From Crotophaga sulcirostris (lineage: Eukaryota; Chordata; Aves; Cuculiformes; Crotophagidae), in assembly GCA_013397455.1 (NCBI GenBank), contig VYZB01000077.1, forward strand, positions 2,581,032 to 2,645,031: a DNA stretch of 64,000 bases, written 5' to 3'. Each line of letters begins with the position of its first letter. Positions within the stretch are counted from its first letter, which is position 1. Positions 1 to 64,000 of the stretch are shown piece by piece. A model generated the notes under the pieces. That model was not told the origin of the DNA and ran no database searches. It saw only the letters and a program-made list of their open reading frames with translations. A program made the position numbers and the translations under genes.

Positions 1-3000
1 CTGCATAATTTATCTTACGCACACAGAGAACAGACAATATGTTTCAATCAAACACTCATCTTGCTGAGCAGAAGATCTGTAGGAGGAAAAATGTGTCTGC
101 GCTTATTTTCTTATGGAAAAAAATCCTGACACGTTTTAAATACCGCTTAAGTAAATTTATGGACTGTAAAAAGTTTCACAGCAGTGAGCGCAAAAGATAT
201 TAAATTTTATCCGTAGCTTTATTAATGGCCTTTCATTAAAAATTTATAAGCTAAGTGATTTTTCTTGGTAATGAAATAATTTTAATCTCTAGTTCCTTGT
301 ATACCCCAACCTCAAAGTTAACTTGAAGCAAAAATGCATAATAGTTAAATATTAGACCAGAAATTCTAAACACTGTGTTTTCATCTTGCCTTTGAAAGGT
401 GAAGTATTGCACAAATAAAGTACATGCTCATAATATTTAGCAGCACCAAAATCTAAACACCTAACCTTTAAGATCAGACTGCAAAGGAAGCTTTGTTCCA
501 TTGACAACAGCAAAAACCAAACGTATCTGAAATCTAATTTGACAGGTGTAATCTAAGCCAGAGAAAAAGGGTAAAAAGTGTCTCTGTAGGTATAATAGAG
601 GTTAATGGGCTCAAAGTACAGCTTTCAACCAACCAGTTACTGAGCCAGCTTTCCCATAAATCCCATATTCCTGGAACCCAAAAGACTGAAAGAACAGGAA
701 AATCAAATTCTGTGTGCATGAATCAAATCTAACAAAAGAACTTCCTAAATGAAGGCCAGGTTGAAGAATTAGGTGCAAACACTAATCTTGTGATTGGAAA
801 AGACTGCCAATCTGCTCCCTGTCTAAAGCCTGATGAAATAGCTGATGATCATTGACTTTATGAGCCATCTACATTTTGACAATGCCAACCGTGAATCAGA
901 AATAAGGTTGCCAAGTGCATAGACAAAGACATAATCAGAGTCAGAAAAGCAGAGACAAAGAGTAAAATAGCACAGTGATGATTTCTTTAATAGGCTACTA
1001 TGGAGGAAAGCAACAACTACAGTACTATCCCAAATTTAGCCATATAGGCTAAAATTGAAGATCTCACCTCAAGATAAAAAAGAACAGCAATTCTAAGGAT
1101 AATATTTTTAACATATCCTATGAAATCATCACTGCTGTAATACTGAGTATCTTCACTACTGATGCTCATTATTATCATACCTCTCTAACAAAGTATTTTA
1201 CATATGAGGTGAAATCCTACAGTAATGCTGGTTACATACATCCAGTGTTTCTTTTAAAAAACATTCTTACCCATTAGTGTATGTTAAAAAAATGTTAAAA
1301 TAGCATCAGTGGCATGATTGCATTTCAATATACTATTGCATTAGAGATGCGATTTAATATTACTAGATTTTGCATTTCACTTAAGGCATGTAAAAAGGTC
1401 TTACAAATAACAGAATTAAATATAAATTATCAGTTATGGATTTTGCTGTGTAATTATGAAATGACGTTACTACTTTCTAAATTCAAAAGACAATAACACT
1501 CAAATAGCTTCATTTTAGTTGAATACCGAATCAATGAGATGACATCCTCTAATAAAACTGATCATATAAATCTTCCATGGTGCTATGCTGAACTGACTCC
1601 CAATTAAACATGTATTTACATGCTGGTGCTTTCTCCCTGGAAACCAGCTGTGAAAGAAACAAATTCACACACAAAACATCAGACAGTAATATGGAAAAGC
1701 TATAACTGTAGGAACTTCTACTATGGGGCTGTCAAGCACAGAGGGATCAAGCAAGTGCAAATTTAAACCAATACAATTTGTACAATTTTATGAAACAATA
1801 CGAAAGGTGGGAATTCCTCATATGGTAAGACTGTTCCGGTGATCCGAGCATGGTTCAATATCAAGGACTGTCAGCAAATACGTGCAATATGTAATAATCC
1901 ACCCATTTTGAGAGTTGATAAGCAGGTGGTATTAAAGTTTACAAAGCAATTTGCAAGCAGTTCTGATCACTGAAAGTATCTGGTCATTTTGGAAGCAATC
2001 AGCCCAGACAAACAAAACAAGGCACATAGTGAAAAAACTCTTTCAGTGCTTTCATAACATTCTGTTAAGGGAAGCATAAATCCCAAATCCATATATTTTA
2101 CAGTGTAAACAAATCAAAGTCTGTTCTCACTCCCTCTGTTTTCCTCTCATCCCTTCTTTTATGCCAGAAAAACAAAAGACCCAAATTCATCATCTCTGAA
2201 TTTAAGTCAGTTAGAATCACAAATTCCTTGCCTTGACAGATTACAGCAGCAAGGCAGCACAGACATTTGGCTTTCCCAGCACAACTGGGCTGAGAATTCC
2301 TCATTTCACTCATTTGGTTTCCAAGAAACAGAAGGGGCAGCAGCTGCTCCCAGCCCCGGCCTGCTATCCCCACTCTCCCATCACTCATGACATTATTGAT
2401 GTGAAGATTAAATACAAACTTTCAAACATCATCTGGATCAGACCATCCTGAACAAAAAGAGTTAAATCATTTTCTATCACCAACAGTCCATTTGTTTCTG
2501 ACTGGATGTGATTTTTACTAAAGGGCAGCAAATCGGTTGGACAGACATACATCCACATCGAAAAATGGTGACATAAAAGAAGTAAATAGATTGAAATTTA
2601 CTAAGAAATGGATTATTTCACGACCACTTGTTTTATGTCATCTGGAAGAAAACTAATTTGAGTTCATACACACTGCCTAAAAAGCTGCGATTCGGCAAAC
2701 TGTGTATCTGTTACCTGAGTAAAAAGAATTTAAACAATTCAATTCATACTCAGGTTTCAATTATGATTCCAGCCATTCTATATCCAAAGATGCATCAAAA
2801 CATCCCTTAGAAAAATGCTCTGAATAGAAAAGTTGAGGTGAAACAGATTGGTTTAGTAGTTAACACAGTCAGATGTCAAAATGAATTATGTTCTGGCTAT
2901 ATGAATAGGAAAAAAAAAACAAAACAGGAAAAAGGATGCATGAATGCTTAATCTAATTAAAATCTAAAGCTTCTACTCAATATGTAATTTAATGGCATTG

Positions 3001-5253
3001 TTATTACTTTAATTACTTTTCTTTCCATACATTGTAAGCTAATCATACCTACATTTGACCACCTTTTAAACCAATTGCACTATTATGTATTCAATTGGTT
3101 CTGCTGTCATTTAAATTAATGCTTATAGAGCAGCTATTATTTATGTCAAAGTATGCAGCAATTAAAGACCTAGTATTAACGTAAGTCACTTTGAAGTAAA
3201 ACTTTTTGAGGGTATTTCTTTATAATTACTAGTGATGGCTAGGTAATATCTACTGATTCCAATGAGTAACCCAAAGAAGAAAATAGGCTATGATAAACTT
3301 AAAAAAGGAGGGGGAAAACATTGTTCAGGACTATTAAGAAATGGGTATAAAAAGCATATAAAGGCCTCACTCAAGATTCTTCCCACAAAATTAAGCTGTT
3401 CTCATTGTGGGACTATGTCTGAGGGCAAGTGAAATTGAAATTTGCATTCTCTGTGCTCATATGCTGAAACTGAACAGAATCTCATCTCTCACGGAGAGGG
3501 AAGTTTGGCCAGCCAGTAGGTATTAGCAAGAAAATGGGCAAGAAGTTAATAAATTAAACTACAATATTGTATTTTTACAACTATAATAAAATGCTACTGC
3601 AGTTCAAGACTTAGACTTAGTCCCTTTATGAACCTTTGTGAATCTGAGATGTTCCCAGTGTGGAAAGACCACTGCACTTTAAAATCATCCTTGAATTGAA
3701 CCCATCCACTGAAGGTTAGTCCAAAACTTCTGTTATTTTTGCCAACATGGAGCAAGCCTTTACTCTGTATGTGAAATATATTTCTTCCATTATCATGGTT
3801 CAGTAGTCATAAAAAATGCTTCCAAAATGTATCAGGCATACATACACCATCCCATGACAGGATATTCAAACCCAGCTCTACCAGGTATTTTCAAACACAA
3901 GCTACCAACAAAGTTCTGACTTGCTGAAATACATGGTATGAATTTACCAAGCTGGAAAATCTTGGGAGGTAAGTATATATTAACTATATTTCAGACCTAA
4001 TCTTGGTTAATTACTTCTTTTGTAGTTGACAAATATAGTTTTAATCAAGTCTCTTAGACTCACTGTTAGTAATTTTCAACCCTGACGCGTGAAACATGCA
4101 GTAGTTAATGATGATTTTTTTCATAGTATATTTAGATGATCATTATCTCTAGGGATAAAATGTAACTGTTCTACCTTGTTTAAAAAAGAGAGCTTTTCAA
4201 AGAACAATTGAAAAAACAAACAAAATCAGCAATTCTTCTCACCATGCATCTGTCAGTGTTAAAAAAATGTACAGAACGTCTTTTCAGAAACATTATTCCT
4301 GTAGGATCTTGCCACCTCTAATCAGCTGGAAATGTTGTAAGGAGGCACTTCCACCACTAAATGTTCTTTTTTTGATGAAAGAACAGTATTTTCAGAAGAC
4401 TCAAATTATCCCATGTCTTTCATCCACTTATTCTCAATCGTACTTGCAAAAACCAACAAAAAAACTAAAAAAAACCCCCAACTTTGGCCTCATTATCAGA
4501 ACTTATCTCGTTCTGTGCAGAAAATCTTTGGCATTAAAGGCTTCTTCCGATGTAAGAAGCCAAGTAAATCTGTTGGAAAATTTCAATTTACTTCCGGTCT
4601 TGTAATATTCAGGTTATTCTGTTAATGCTCTTCCACCTCAGAATTTAAAGGTTTTGATAAGATTTTAATGTTAGATTGTTCAGGTGGATCCAATTCTATT
4701 TTTGTTGTAATGTAGCAGTTTTTGTAAGGAAGAATCTAATTCTTCCAAAGATCTGGACTGCAGGTAAGATATTGATGCAAGAACTGAAGCATGAGAGGAT
4801 GATTCTATAAAGCAAAGTGATCCACTTGTGTGTCAACCTTGCTACTATATGTCTATCCTGGTCCATTATGTTAAAAGGAATCCAAATAGGAAAAAAAAAA
4901 TCCACCTTGAAATCCATACTATTAACAAGTTAGATCCATCTTATCTGTCTCAGTGCACTTTACACCCTCCTCTGCATTTTCAGATTGCATTTTAAGCAAA
5001 ATAGTGTCTCAAAATTTAAAACATGCAAGATTGTTTAAGACTATAGTCTTTCACATACATATTATAGATAAACAATGCAGAATTGTACCAGATTGGCTAT
5101 GAAAGGCAAATATAGAACAAAATAAAATGATCATAACTGTAGAAATGACCTATTTGTGCTAAATGTCGTTTATTTTGCCTTAAGACAAATTATCACATAT
5201 TTAACAGTTACATAACTACTTGCAAATAGTAACCAGCACAGAATAAACTAAAA

Positions 5254-6003
5254 TCATAGAATCACAGAACACCTTGGGTCAGAAGGGACCTTAAAGATCA
5301 TCCAGTTCCAACCCCCCTGCCGTGGGCAGGGACACCTTCCACTAGGTCAGGTTGCTCTAAGCCTCATCCAACCTGGCCTTGAACACCTCCAGAGATGGGG
5401 CATCCACAGCTTCTCTGGGTAACCTGTGCCAGGGCCTCACCACCCTCACAGGAAAACATTTCTTCCTAATGTCTAATCTAAATCTACCCCCTTTCAGCTT
5501 AAAACTGTTACCCCTTGTCCTATCACTGCACTCCCAGATAAAGAGCCCCTCCTCAGCTTTCCTGTAGTCCCCTTTAAGTACTGGAAAGCTGCTATAAGGT
5601 CTCCCCTGAGCCTTCTCTTCTTGAGGCTGAACAAGCCCAGCTCTCTCAGTCTGTCCTCATAGGACAGGTGCTCCAGCCCTCTGATCATCTTCTTGGCCCT
5701 CCTCTGGACTCAGTCTGACAAATCCACACCCTTCCTGTGCTGAGGACTCCAGACTGAATGCAATGCTCCAGGTGAGGTATCATGAGAGTGGAGTAGAGGG
5801 GGACAATCAGCTCCCTCAACCTGCTGGCCACACTTCTTTTGATGCAGCCCAGGACACAGTTGGCCTTCTGGGCAGCGAGCGAACACTGCCAGGTCATGTT
5901 GAGCTTCTTATCCACCAGCACCCCAAGTCCTTCTATTCAGGGCTACTCTCAATCGTTCTCTGCCCAGCCTGTAATTGTGCATGGGATTGCCCCGATTATC
6001 TTC
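5254..6003 (-). mobile_element. CR1 LINE, 3' fragment
   Basis: The left edge reads as tandem ATTCTATG/ATTCTGTG octamers on the minus strand, the typical CR1 3' end, followed by the conserved tail (AAGGTCCCTTCTGACCCAAG). Further in, the minus strand encodes a broken piece of the end of CR1 ORF2 at about 5690-5920: AAQKANCVLGCIKRSVASR and then LIVPLYSTLMIPHLEHC, the segment downstream of the reverse transcriptase core. The copy is 5'-truncated at about 6000 and has frame breaks, so it is inactive. It lies in the same orientation as PREX2, inside the last visible intron. Confidence 0.93.
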
Positions 6004-9000
6004 AATTCTTTTACGAAAGCAAGTTTGTTTAAGCCTCAGTAGGTAAGGTATCATAAAAATACACTAATTGTAGACAGACATAACAAAACTACCATTTAAA
6101 AAAAGAAAGGAATCTTAATTAAATTGGAAAGTAGCAGGACTAAAAGCACAGTTTAGACTGGTTTAGACCAGAAGGCTGGAGCGGACCAAGGGTCAGTTCC
6201 TCAGCCTGTGCTGGCCTACCCCCTGAAAGTAGTCCTATCCATCCCAGAAAGCCTTCTTACTGTGGACCTAATAGCCTAAACATAGCTGCAAACCTTCAAG
6301 GAGACATTTTTTGGTAACACTGAACAAAACAGAACAAAATTCCTACACAAAAATTTCTAAAATAATCTGAAAGGAAGAATTCTTATGGTAGAATGTCTTA
6401 AATATAAAGTCAGAGTTCCTATTTTTCACCTTGTTTTATTCAATTCACAGAAAAGCAGCTGGCCATGATGGACAGCTTATGGTATTTCTCTGCTTTGCTA
6501 TGTGGAAGATGGAGTAGGTTTAGCTGGACTGCAGGAGCTGTGCCAGCTACAGGAGACAGCATAATCAACCCTTGGCAAAACCCTCATCATCATTCAGCTG
6601 AGCGCCTGCCAGGCAGAACCCCACTGCTTGAAGGATGGTAACACTAAGGAGAGACTTTTTGGAGAGGAAATTAAAATTCAGGAAAGAAAATAAGATAGTG
6701 GTTTTTCTGGGGTTAATCAAGATTATAAAATACTTCTTTGCTCTCAATCCTCCAGGAAATGCAAAATTTTAAATAAACTAGGGATTTGTTTCATTTGGAT
6801 GCTTCACATTATTCCTTTGAGTCTGTAAGGCCGATGGGCCCTGAATAGACTTCTGCAGCTGCTGCACCTAATTTCATTTTGGCATGGAAAAATGCTACGG
6901 CATGTCTGTGCAGTGCAGTCTCGCTCTTCTCCCTCAAGCAGGAGCAAACATCATGATTCAATAAAATTTAAAAGTGCCTTTCATCACCTACATTTGTACA
7001 GAGTGATTACAACTTCAAATAGAATGAATACAAGTACAAAAAGCAGAGCATTGTTTACAGGGGGACAGCTGACTGGCAGGCAGAAATATAATTATGGATG
7101 ATAAAAAAGGGAAAATAGAAATGAAAACTATTGATTTCTTGGACTAATTTAGAGCTCTGTTCCTGATGTTGATCAACAAGGCATGTTCATTTATGATAAT
7201 CCAAGGGGAGTTTGTAGAATTCATATGTCACTTAGGATGGTGAAGGTTAAAAGGACTTAGTTTTCACCATCCTTGTTTTTCTGGTGATCGAAATATATTT
7301 GAAAAGACCTGCTGCCTGAAATAGATATAGGATTTCAGGCTCTGATGTAAATTGGTAAACATATTGTCATAATAAAAATCAAAGCAAAGCAATCACCAGC
7401 AATTCAAAATCCCCAGCATTATCTTGGATATAGGGATGAAAATATGAACTCTGTCAAGCTGTTTTAGCCTAGTGCAGTGTAAAAAGCAATTTAATATGGA
7501 TCACAGAGAAGTCAGAAACCAAGACACTGCTGATCCAGAGATCAGCAATCACTGTCAAAACAGACAAAGCTGCTGTTTCATAGTTCTTGGCCTCTTCTGC
7601 ATTGGACCGCCACCCAGCACCTCCCTCCCAAGTTATCTGGGATTCGCTTCTGGTTAGAAGGAGGGGTGACAGAATGCACACGCAACCCCACACCTGGTTA
7701 ATCCATGACACAAGTTGTGAAAACACAGAAAGGGCTCTCCAGCCAATTCAGTAAGAGATAGATAAATAGAGTGAGGGAAGATTCATATAGAATTCATTTG
7801 AAGCCTATTAAATATATCTAAATTCTGACAGATTAACAGTGTGCTCAGTTCCCACTCCCCATGAGCATAAGATGCTGACCAGCCAAGTACCCTGCACTTG
7901 TCCACAGACTCTCAGAAATTCTCTTCCATGAAAGACCAATTGTAGAAATTCAGCTAAAATTAAGTTTTTTTAAAAAGAAAACATACAGAAACCCTTCTGG
8001 AATTTGATTATTCTTCATTTTTAAGCTAGCAAGACTGGTGAATGAAGAATATACTTTCAAAGTTTAATTTGCAGGGACAATTCACATCTTTCCCCTATCT
8101 ACTTGCCTGGTAGCATCTGTAAATGATATCAGTTTTCAACTTATTTAATATCTGCAGCATAGTCATAAAAAATAGTTGAGGGTCCTTGACCTAGGCCTAC
8201 CAAATGGGAATTTCTGCAACTGATCACAATCAAGCACTTCACAGCATTTAGTTTCTAAGAACGCAGGAGGCCAGGTACATTACTGAACACAAGAGATACA
8301 TATCCTCTCTTGCTGAAAATCAGTATTTTGAACTGTAAAGAACTAACTTACAATTTAAAGAGCATTATTTTGAAAGATTATTTGCCCTGATTAAATAATA
8401 TTCCAATAAGCAAAAGAACTGAACCTTCAGCATTGCAGGCAACAAACAAAATTGTCTATGCCTATGGGACACGATCACATTCAGCATCCTAGTCTTTCCT
8501 CTTCTGTTCTCCTTGCAGGATTTTATGGTGCTGCAAGGCAATTGCACCACACAGAGCAGCAAGGGAAATAGGTTCTCAAAGACAGCCGAATTTAGCAGTA
8601 GAAATGTCTGGAACAAAATTCACCCAATAAACCTACTAGTTGGAGACAAAACAACCTTTCTATCTGGGCAAAGGCAATTTCAGAGTGCCAAAAAGCAGAG
8701 CCTACTTAATGCTGGTCTATAGAGGTGTGACCTAGGGAGGTCAGCAAGAGAAAAAAGCACACCAAGTGACTTTATATGACATCAAATTCTAAGGAAAAAC
8801 TTTATCAGTCATCCAGTTTGTATGCACAATAGTAAATTCAGGAAACTTTGCTAAAAAAACTACCTCAACTTTTACCACTTAAAAAAAAACAATAGTACAA
8901 GAAAACCTTCGATTCCCTAAATACATAAGCTTTCTTCTGAACTTTTGGAAATTCAGAGCAAAAACTCTGTGTGTACCTACAAAATCCCAAGTAAGGCTCT

Positions 9001-9285
9001 CCAGGAAAATCAAATGCATATCTTTAAATGTCTCTGATAATGCCAAGAGTTGATGTTTCTTTCTCTGAACAGATGGCAAATACAAAAGCAGTATTAATGC
9101 ACAAGTGAAATAACAGTATTTTGTACAAGAGCTCAAATGTACTTGCTGTAAAGCAGAACTTGTCATGCTTTTCAGAAAAGAGTTCTGCACCTTTACTTTA
9201 TTTAAATGGGTGCTCATGAATCCTTTAAATTCTTTGACATCTAGATGGAAATTCACACATATTTCAGCCCTGTTCCCATTGCTAA

Positions 9286-9674
9286 TCATCACAGAATGGT
9301 AGGGGATGGAACGCACCAGATCAACCAGTCCAACCCCCCTACTAAAGCAGGTTCACCTACAGTAGGTTGCACAGGAACATGTCCAAGCAGGTCTCGAATA
9401 ATCCCAGAGAAGGAGACTCCACAAGTTCCCTGGGCAACCTGCTCCAGTGCTCTCTCACCCTCAAAGTAAAGAAGTTTTTCATCATGTTCAGGTGGAATTT
9501 CCTGTGTTCCAGTTTGCACCTGTTGCCTCTTGTCCTGTCTCTGGGCACCACTGAGAAGGGTCTGGCCCAATCTTCTGCCTCACAGATATTTATAAGCATT
9601 GATAAGGTCCCCTCTCAGACTTTTCTTTTCCAGGCTAAACAGACTGAGCTCACTCAGCCTCTTCTTATAACAGT
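9286..9674 (-). mobile_element. CR1 LINE, short 3' fragment
   Basis: The plus strand begins ACAGAATGGTAGGGGATGG and runs through CCAGTCCAACCCCCCT, then a block around GGGCAACCTGCTCCAGTG, CCTGTTGCCTCTTGTCCTG and AAGGTCCCCTCTCAGA. This is the reverse complement of a CR1 3' untranslated and ORF2-end region. It is a more diverged variant than the copy at 5254-6003. It is truncated near 9674, just after the CTCACTCAGCCTC block. No intact reading frame remains. Confidence 0.9.
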
Positions 9675-10107
9675 CTTGAAATCCAATATGTTGGTTTTCT
9701 AATATTTTGTGGTTTTAAAATATACTTAAATAGACATTTACTAGTTTATACGTTTGAATTAGCCCTAGTTTTGAGTAGACATTTGATGAATAATTAATTT
9801 TCATCTAAGACAGATCATAGTTGGAATCAAGCATATCCCCTCTTATTCAGTCACCAAACTATTCTGAATAATTTGTGACCCAGACACTGTGGGGTGGGTC
9901 CTTTATGGGGGCTATTAAAGTTGCTCTGACTTTATTCTTATATTATATATACTTATAAGACTTTTTGGCACAAATACACTGGCAAATTCAGATCTTAATC
10001 CATCAAATCATAATGAAAACCAGAGGTAGTCTTTTTCAGCTTTGTAAAAAAATGGTAGAATTAAGCCTAAATTCTTTTCTGATCACATAAGACATGAAAC
10101 CAAGATT

Positions 10108-10176
10108 AAAAACAAAAAAACAAACAAACAAAAAAAAAAAACAAAAAAACCCACAAAAACCCCAAACAAGCAAACA
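10108..10176. repeat. A-rich (CAAA)n low-complexity tract
   Basis: The plus strand is almost only A with spaced C: short CAAA units, a 12-base A run, then ACCCACAAAAACCCC. It reads as a degenerate simple repeat. It does not flank a recognisable retrogene. Confidence 0.85.
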
Positions 10177-11435
10177 GAATAAAGCTGTATAGCTTCATGG
10201 ACTTTCAAAATTACAACTTCATGTCAGTCCATGCTATATAATATTTTCATCTTCATCTGATATAGTGACTAGTGTTAAATAATACAGTCTTTTCTGTTAT
10301 TACTTAAAATCAAGTACAGTATACAGCATGCTATAAACACTCGTATCAGTGACCAAGAGTAATACAGTCTGTTGCAAATTCTGTTAAAAGAAATGGCAAG
10401 CACTGGTTTTATACAACTTAATTTCACTGGCGATATGTGGAGCTTTTCCTGTTTTTCATGCCTGATAATCTGCATTGCAGCTCTGCTGCTTTTTTTTTCC
10501 TCCTCAAAGCTCTTTTAAAGAAAGGACATTACTTAAAATGAAGAGAAAGTAATGCTCGTTCTAACACAATGTACTAGTAACCAAGTCTGCTAAAACAAGG
10601 TTTCCATAGATCAGAAACAAAGGAGCATATTTTTAACATATTGGTACCTGTAACGTAAAGTTTGGAATTCTTATAGACAGAGCAGATATTTAGCATCAGA
10701 TTCTTCGTTATGTTTGGGGATTTTGTTGGTTGAGGTTCCCCACAGTTGTAGTCTTTGCTTTTTTTGGTATAATGAAAAAAAAAAAGGTAATATGCCCAGC
10801 TGAAACATAAACATATTGCTGCCATTGATTAATATCATTAAGTATTATAGAGTTCTACAACGCCGCTATTGTTATGTATACATACACCTATTAAAATCTT
10901 AGTGTTGATGGCAAAGATCAATTGATCTTTGATCAGTTCATTTTTGATATTGTATTAATGATACCAACTTTTCTATAGGCTGAACTTCTACTTATCATAA
11001 GGCACACCTGCAAAAATGCATCTCTTCTGTTTTGTTTTTCTCCTTAGAAGAAGTTCTACTACATTTCCTAGCTTACAAAGCAAATACAAATTTCAGCATT
11101 TCTTGCCTGTATTAAGACTTTAATATAGTATGTGCTATTCACCAAGGAAACTTTCATGTTTCTGCTTCAGCAATTAAGATTTCTGCCTTTTATGACAGGA
11201 ACAATCCATGACAACTACACAAACCAAAACTGTAGTGCTCATTTCTGTCAATCCCTGGAAGTATAATCCTAGAATTTCACCATAAATATTTCAAGTGCGT
11301 TAGACCCTTAGTCTGACATCTAAGATGTTAGATATTTAGCGTAAGACGTGTCTAGCAATAAAAACCAGCAGTTTCCAACCCGCAGTGACTGAATGACTAA
11401 CTAAAACAAAAGAGGAGGAAAAGAAATTGTCGTAC

Positions 11436-63185
<51,750 letters not shown>

Positions 63186-64000
63186 CTAAAAAAGAACAAA
63201 AGGACAGCTAGGAAAAGCTTTGCAAGTGCAATTGACAGCAACTTATTTCACTGCTCTCAAACATGAAATAGTTCCTTTAATTCCCTAATTATTAGCAGCT
63301 TTATTGCCTTCTGAGCTCCAACTTAAAAATAATATTTTGAAAATTACAGTGAAGTTTGGCTTTGTCTGAACTAATCTGAAGCATTTTGTTAACTTATTTT
63401 TTATTTCAGAGTATACTGTCATGAGACAATATGAAATCTGTGAACAGCATGACATCCATCAGTTTCATGGCTCTGCCAAAATTAAGACATTTCAAATCAA
63501 ACTGCAGATTGAAAAATATTTGAGACATGAAATTGTGAAAAAATAGAGAAACGATTTTTTGCCTTGCTAAATCTGCCACGTGTCCACAAATGTGCCAGCA
63601 AATATTATGGAATAGCAACCAAAGATAGAAATGTCACTGGCACGAATATACACTACAGTCTTCATTACTTGTATTTGTTTTTACTACAGTTATTTTACTA
63701 AATGTTCTTTATTTTTCCCCCAGATTAGTAAACCCTCCCAAAAAGGACAGAATTGCAGGCCCCAAAAGTCCAGCATCTTAAGTGACCAAGTGACATATGA
63801 GCACAAGAACGGTGGTTTCGTCATAGAACCTATGAAGAAGTCACGTGTACACCTTTATACCTTGTTCTACTCCCCCACTTACTCAGCCACATGCCCATCA
63901 CATCATTGTGGCAGGGCCTATCAAGTACAGCATCTCCAGACTACTCTTCTCTTCCCCTCACACTTCAAAAAAAGCTTGACAGTCAGTTAATCACTCCCTC
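63186..64000 (-). other. PREX2: PREX2 intron upstream of E1 (partial)
   Basis: At least 815 bp of intron, continuing past the window edge. A 119-codon plus-strand open frame (63631-63990) is antisense and without recognisable features. No repeat is identified. Confidence 0.82.

Larger units (their letters stand above)
1..11435 (-). other. PREX2: PREX2 intron following E17 (3' part outside window)
   Basis: This non-coding stretch begins at the GTACGA donor of E17, and no acceptor with the expected terminal coding sequence was found down to position 1. I looked for the reverse complement of a terminal exon encoding the TLSVTLEQ-type helix that normally follows the E17 peptide and did not see it. 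The stretch holds two CR1 fragments (5254-6003, 9286-9674), an A-rich tract (10108-10176) and AT-rich unique sequence. The block at about 2930-3200 is rich in TAATTA-type words. No other gene is supported. Confidence 0.75.

Noticed and set aside
4267..4605. 112-codon plus-strand open frame
   Set aside because: It includes translated poly-A stretches (KKTKKN-like) and no motif; treated as chance.
5379..6042. Several short plus- and minus-strand frames
   Set aside because: They are frames of the CR1 copy and its complement, not host genes.
8879..9316. 145-codon minus-strand open frame, the longest without N
   Set aside because: It starts inside the CR1 at 9286-9674, runs into intronic sequence, has no recognisable domain and no splice or expression support.
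63631..63990. 119-codon plus-strand open frame near the window end
   Set aside because: It lies in an intron on the opposite strand and has no recognisable domain; the length is plausible by chance.

Overview
The window is a vertebrate nuclear segment, most likely from a bird. It is AT-rich, has no prokaryotic-style gene packing, and carries several CR1 LINE fragments whose 3' ends show the ATTCTATG/ATTCTGTG octamer. Other sauropsids also carry CR1, so bird is favoured rather than proven. There is one assembly gap (217 N).

The only gene I can support is on the minus strand: the C-terminal half of PREX2 (P-Rex2, a PtdIns(3,4,5)P3-dependent Rac guanine-nucleotide exchange factor). I reconstructed 17 consecutive coding exons, numbered here in transcript order from E1 (63068-63185) to E17 (11436-11626). 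All 16 introns between them are GT-AG. All junction phases agree, and the 2354 coding bases give 784 codons plus 2 bases with no stop. From remembered human P-Rex2 length (1606 aa), the segment corresponds to roughly residues 751-1534: it starts just after the PDZ pair and covers nearly all of the inositol-polyphosphate-4-phosphatase-like (IP4P) region. The DH, PH, DEP and PDZ exons lie beyond position 64000. The last coding exon and 3' UTR lie before position 1, so the final intron is at least 11,435 bp.

Layout from left to right: 1-11435 is the last visible intron, with two minus-strand CR1 copies. 11436-13752 holds E17 and E16. 13753-23406 is a 9.65 kb intron with the gap. 23407-28811 holds E15 and E14, separated by an intron with two CR1 copies placed tail to tail. 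31048-35536 holds E13-E11, including a 42 bp exon. 41487-48681 holds E10-E6, with one young and one old CR1 fragment between them. 48682-54444 is an intron with an old CR1-like remnant, a hairpin/direct-repeat cluster and a TG/TA microsatellite. 54445-63185 holds E5-E1, with one more CR1.

I found no convincing second gene, RNA gene, CRISPR array or new system. The most useful observations are a CX5R phosphatase-like signature whose Arg codon is split exactly at the E17 donor but is fixed as Arg by the two visible bases, a Ser/Asp-rich regulatory loop in E6-E7, homopolymer tracts that serve as the pyrimidine tracts of E6 and E7, and the tail-to-tail CR1 pair. Comparisons with human P-Rex2 or P-Rex1 come from memory and need alignment.
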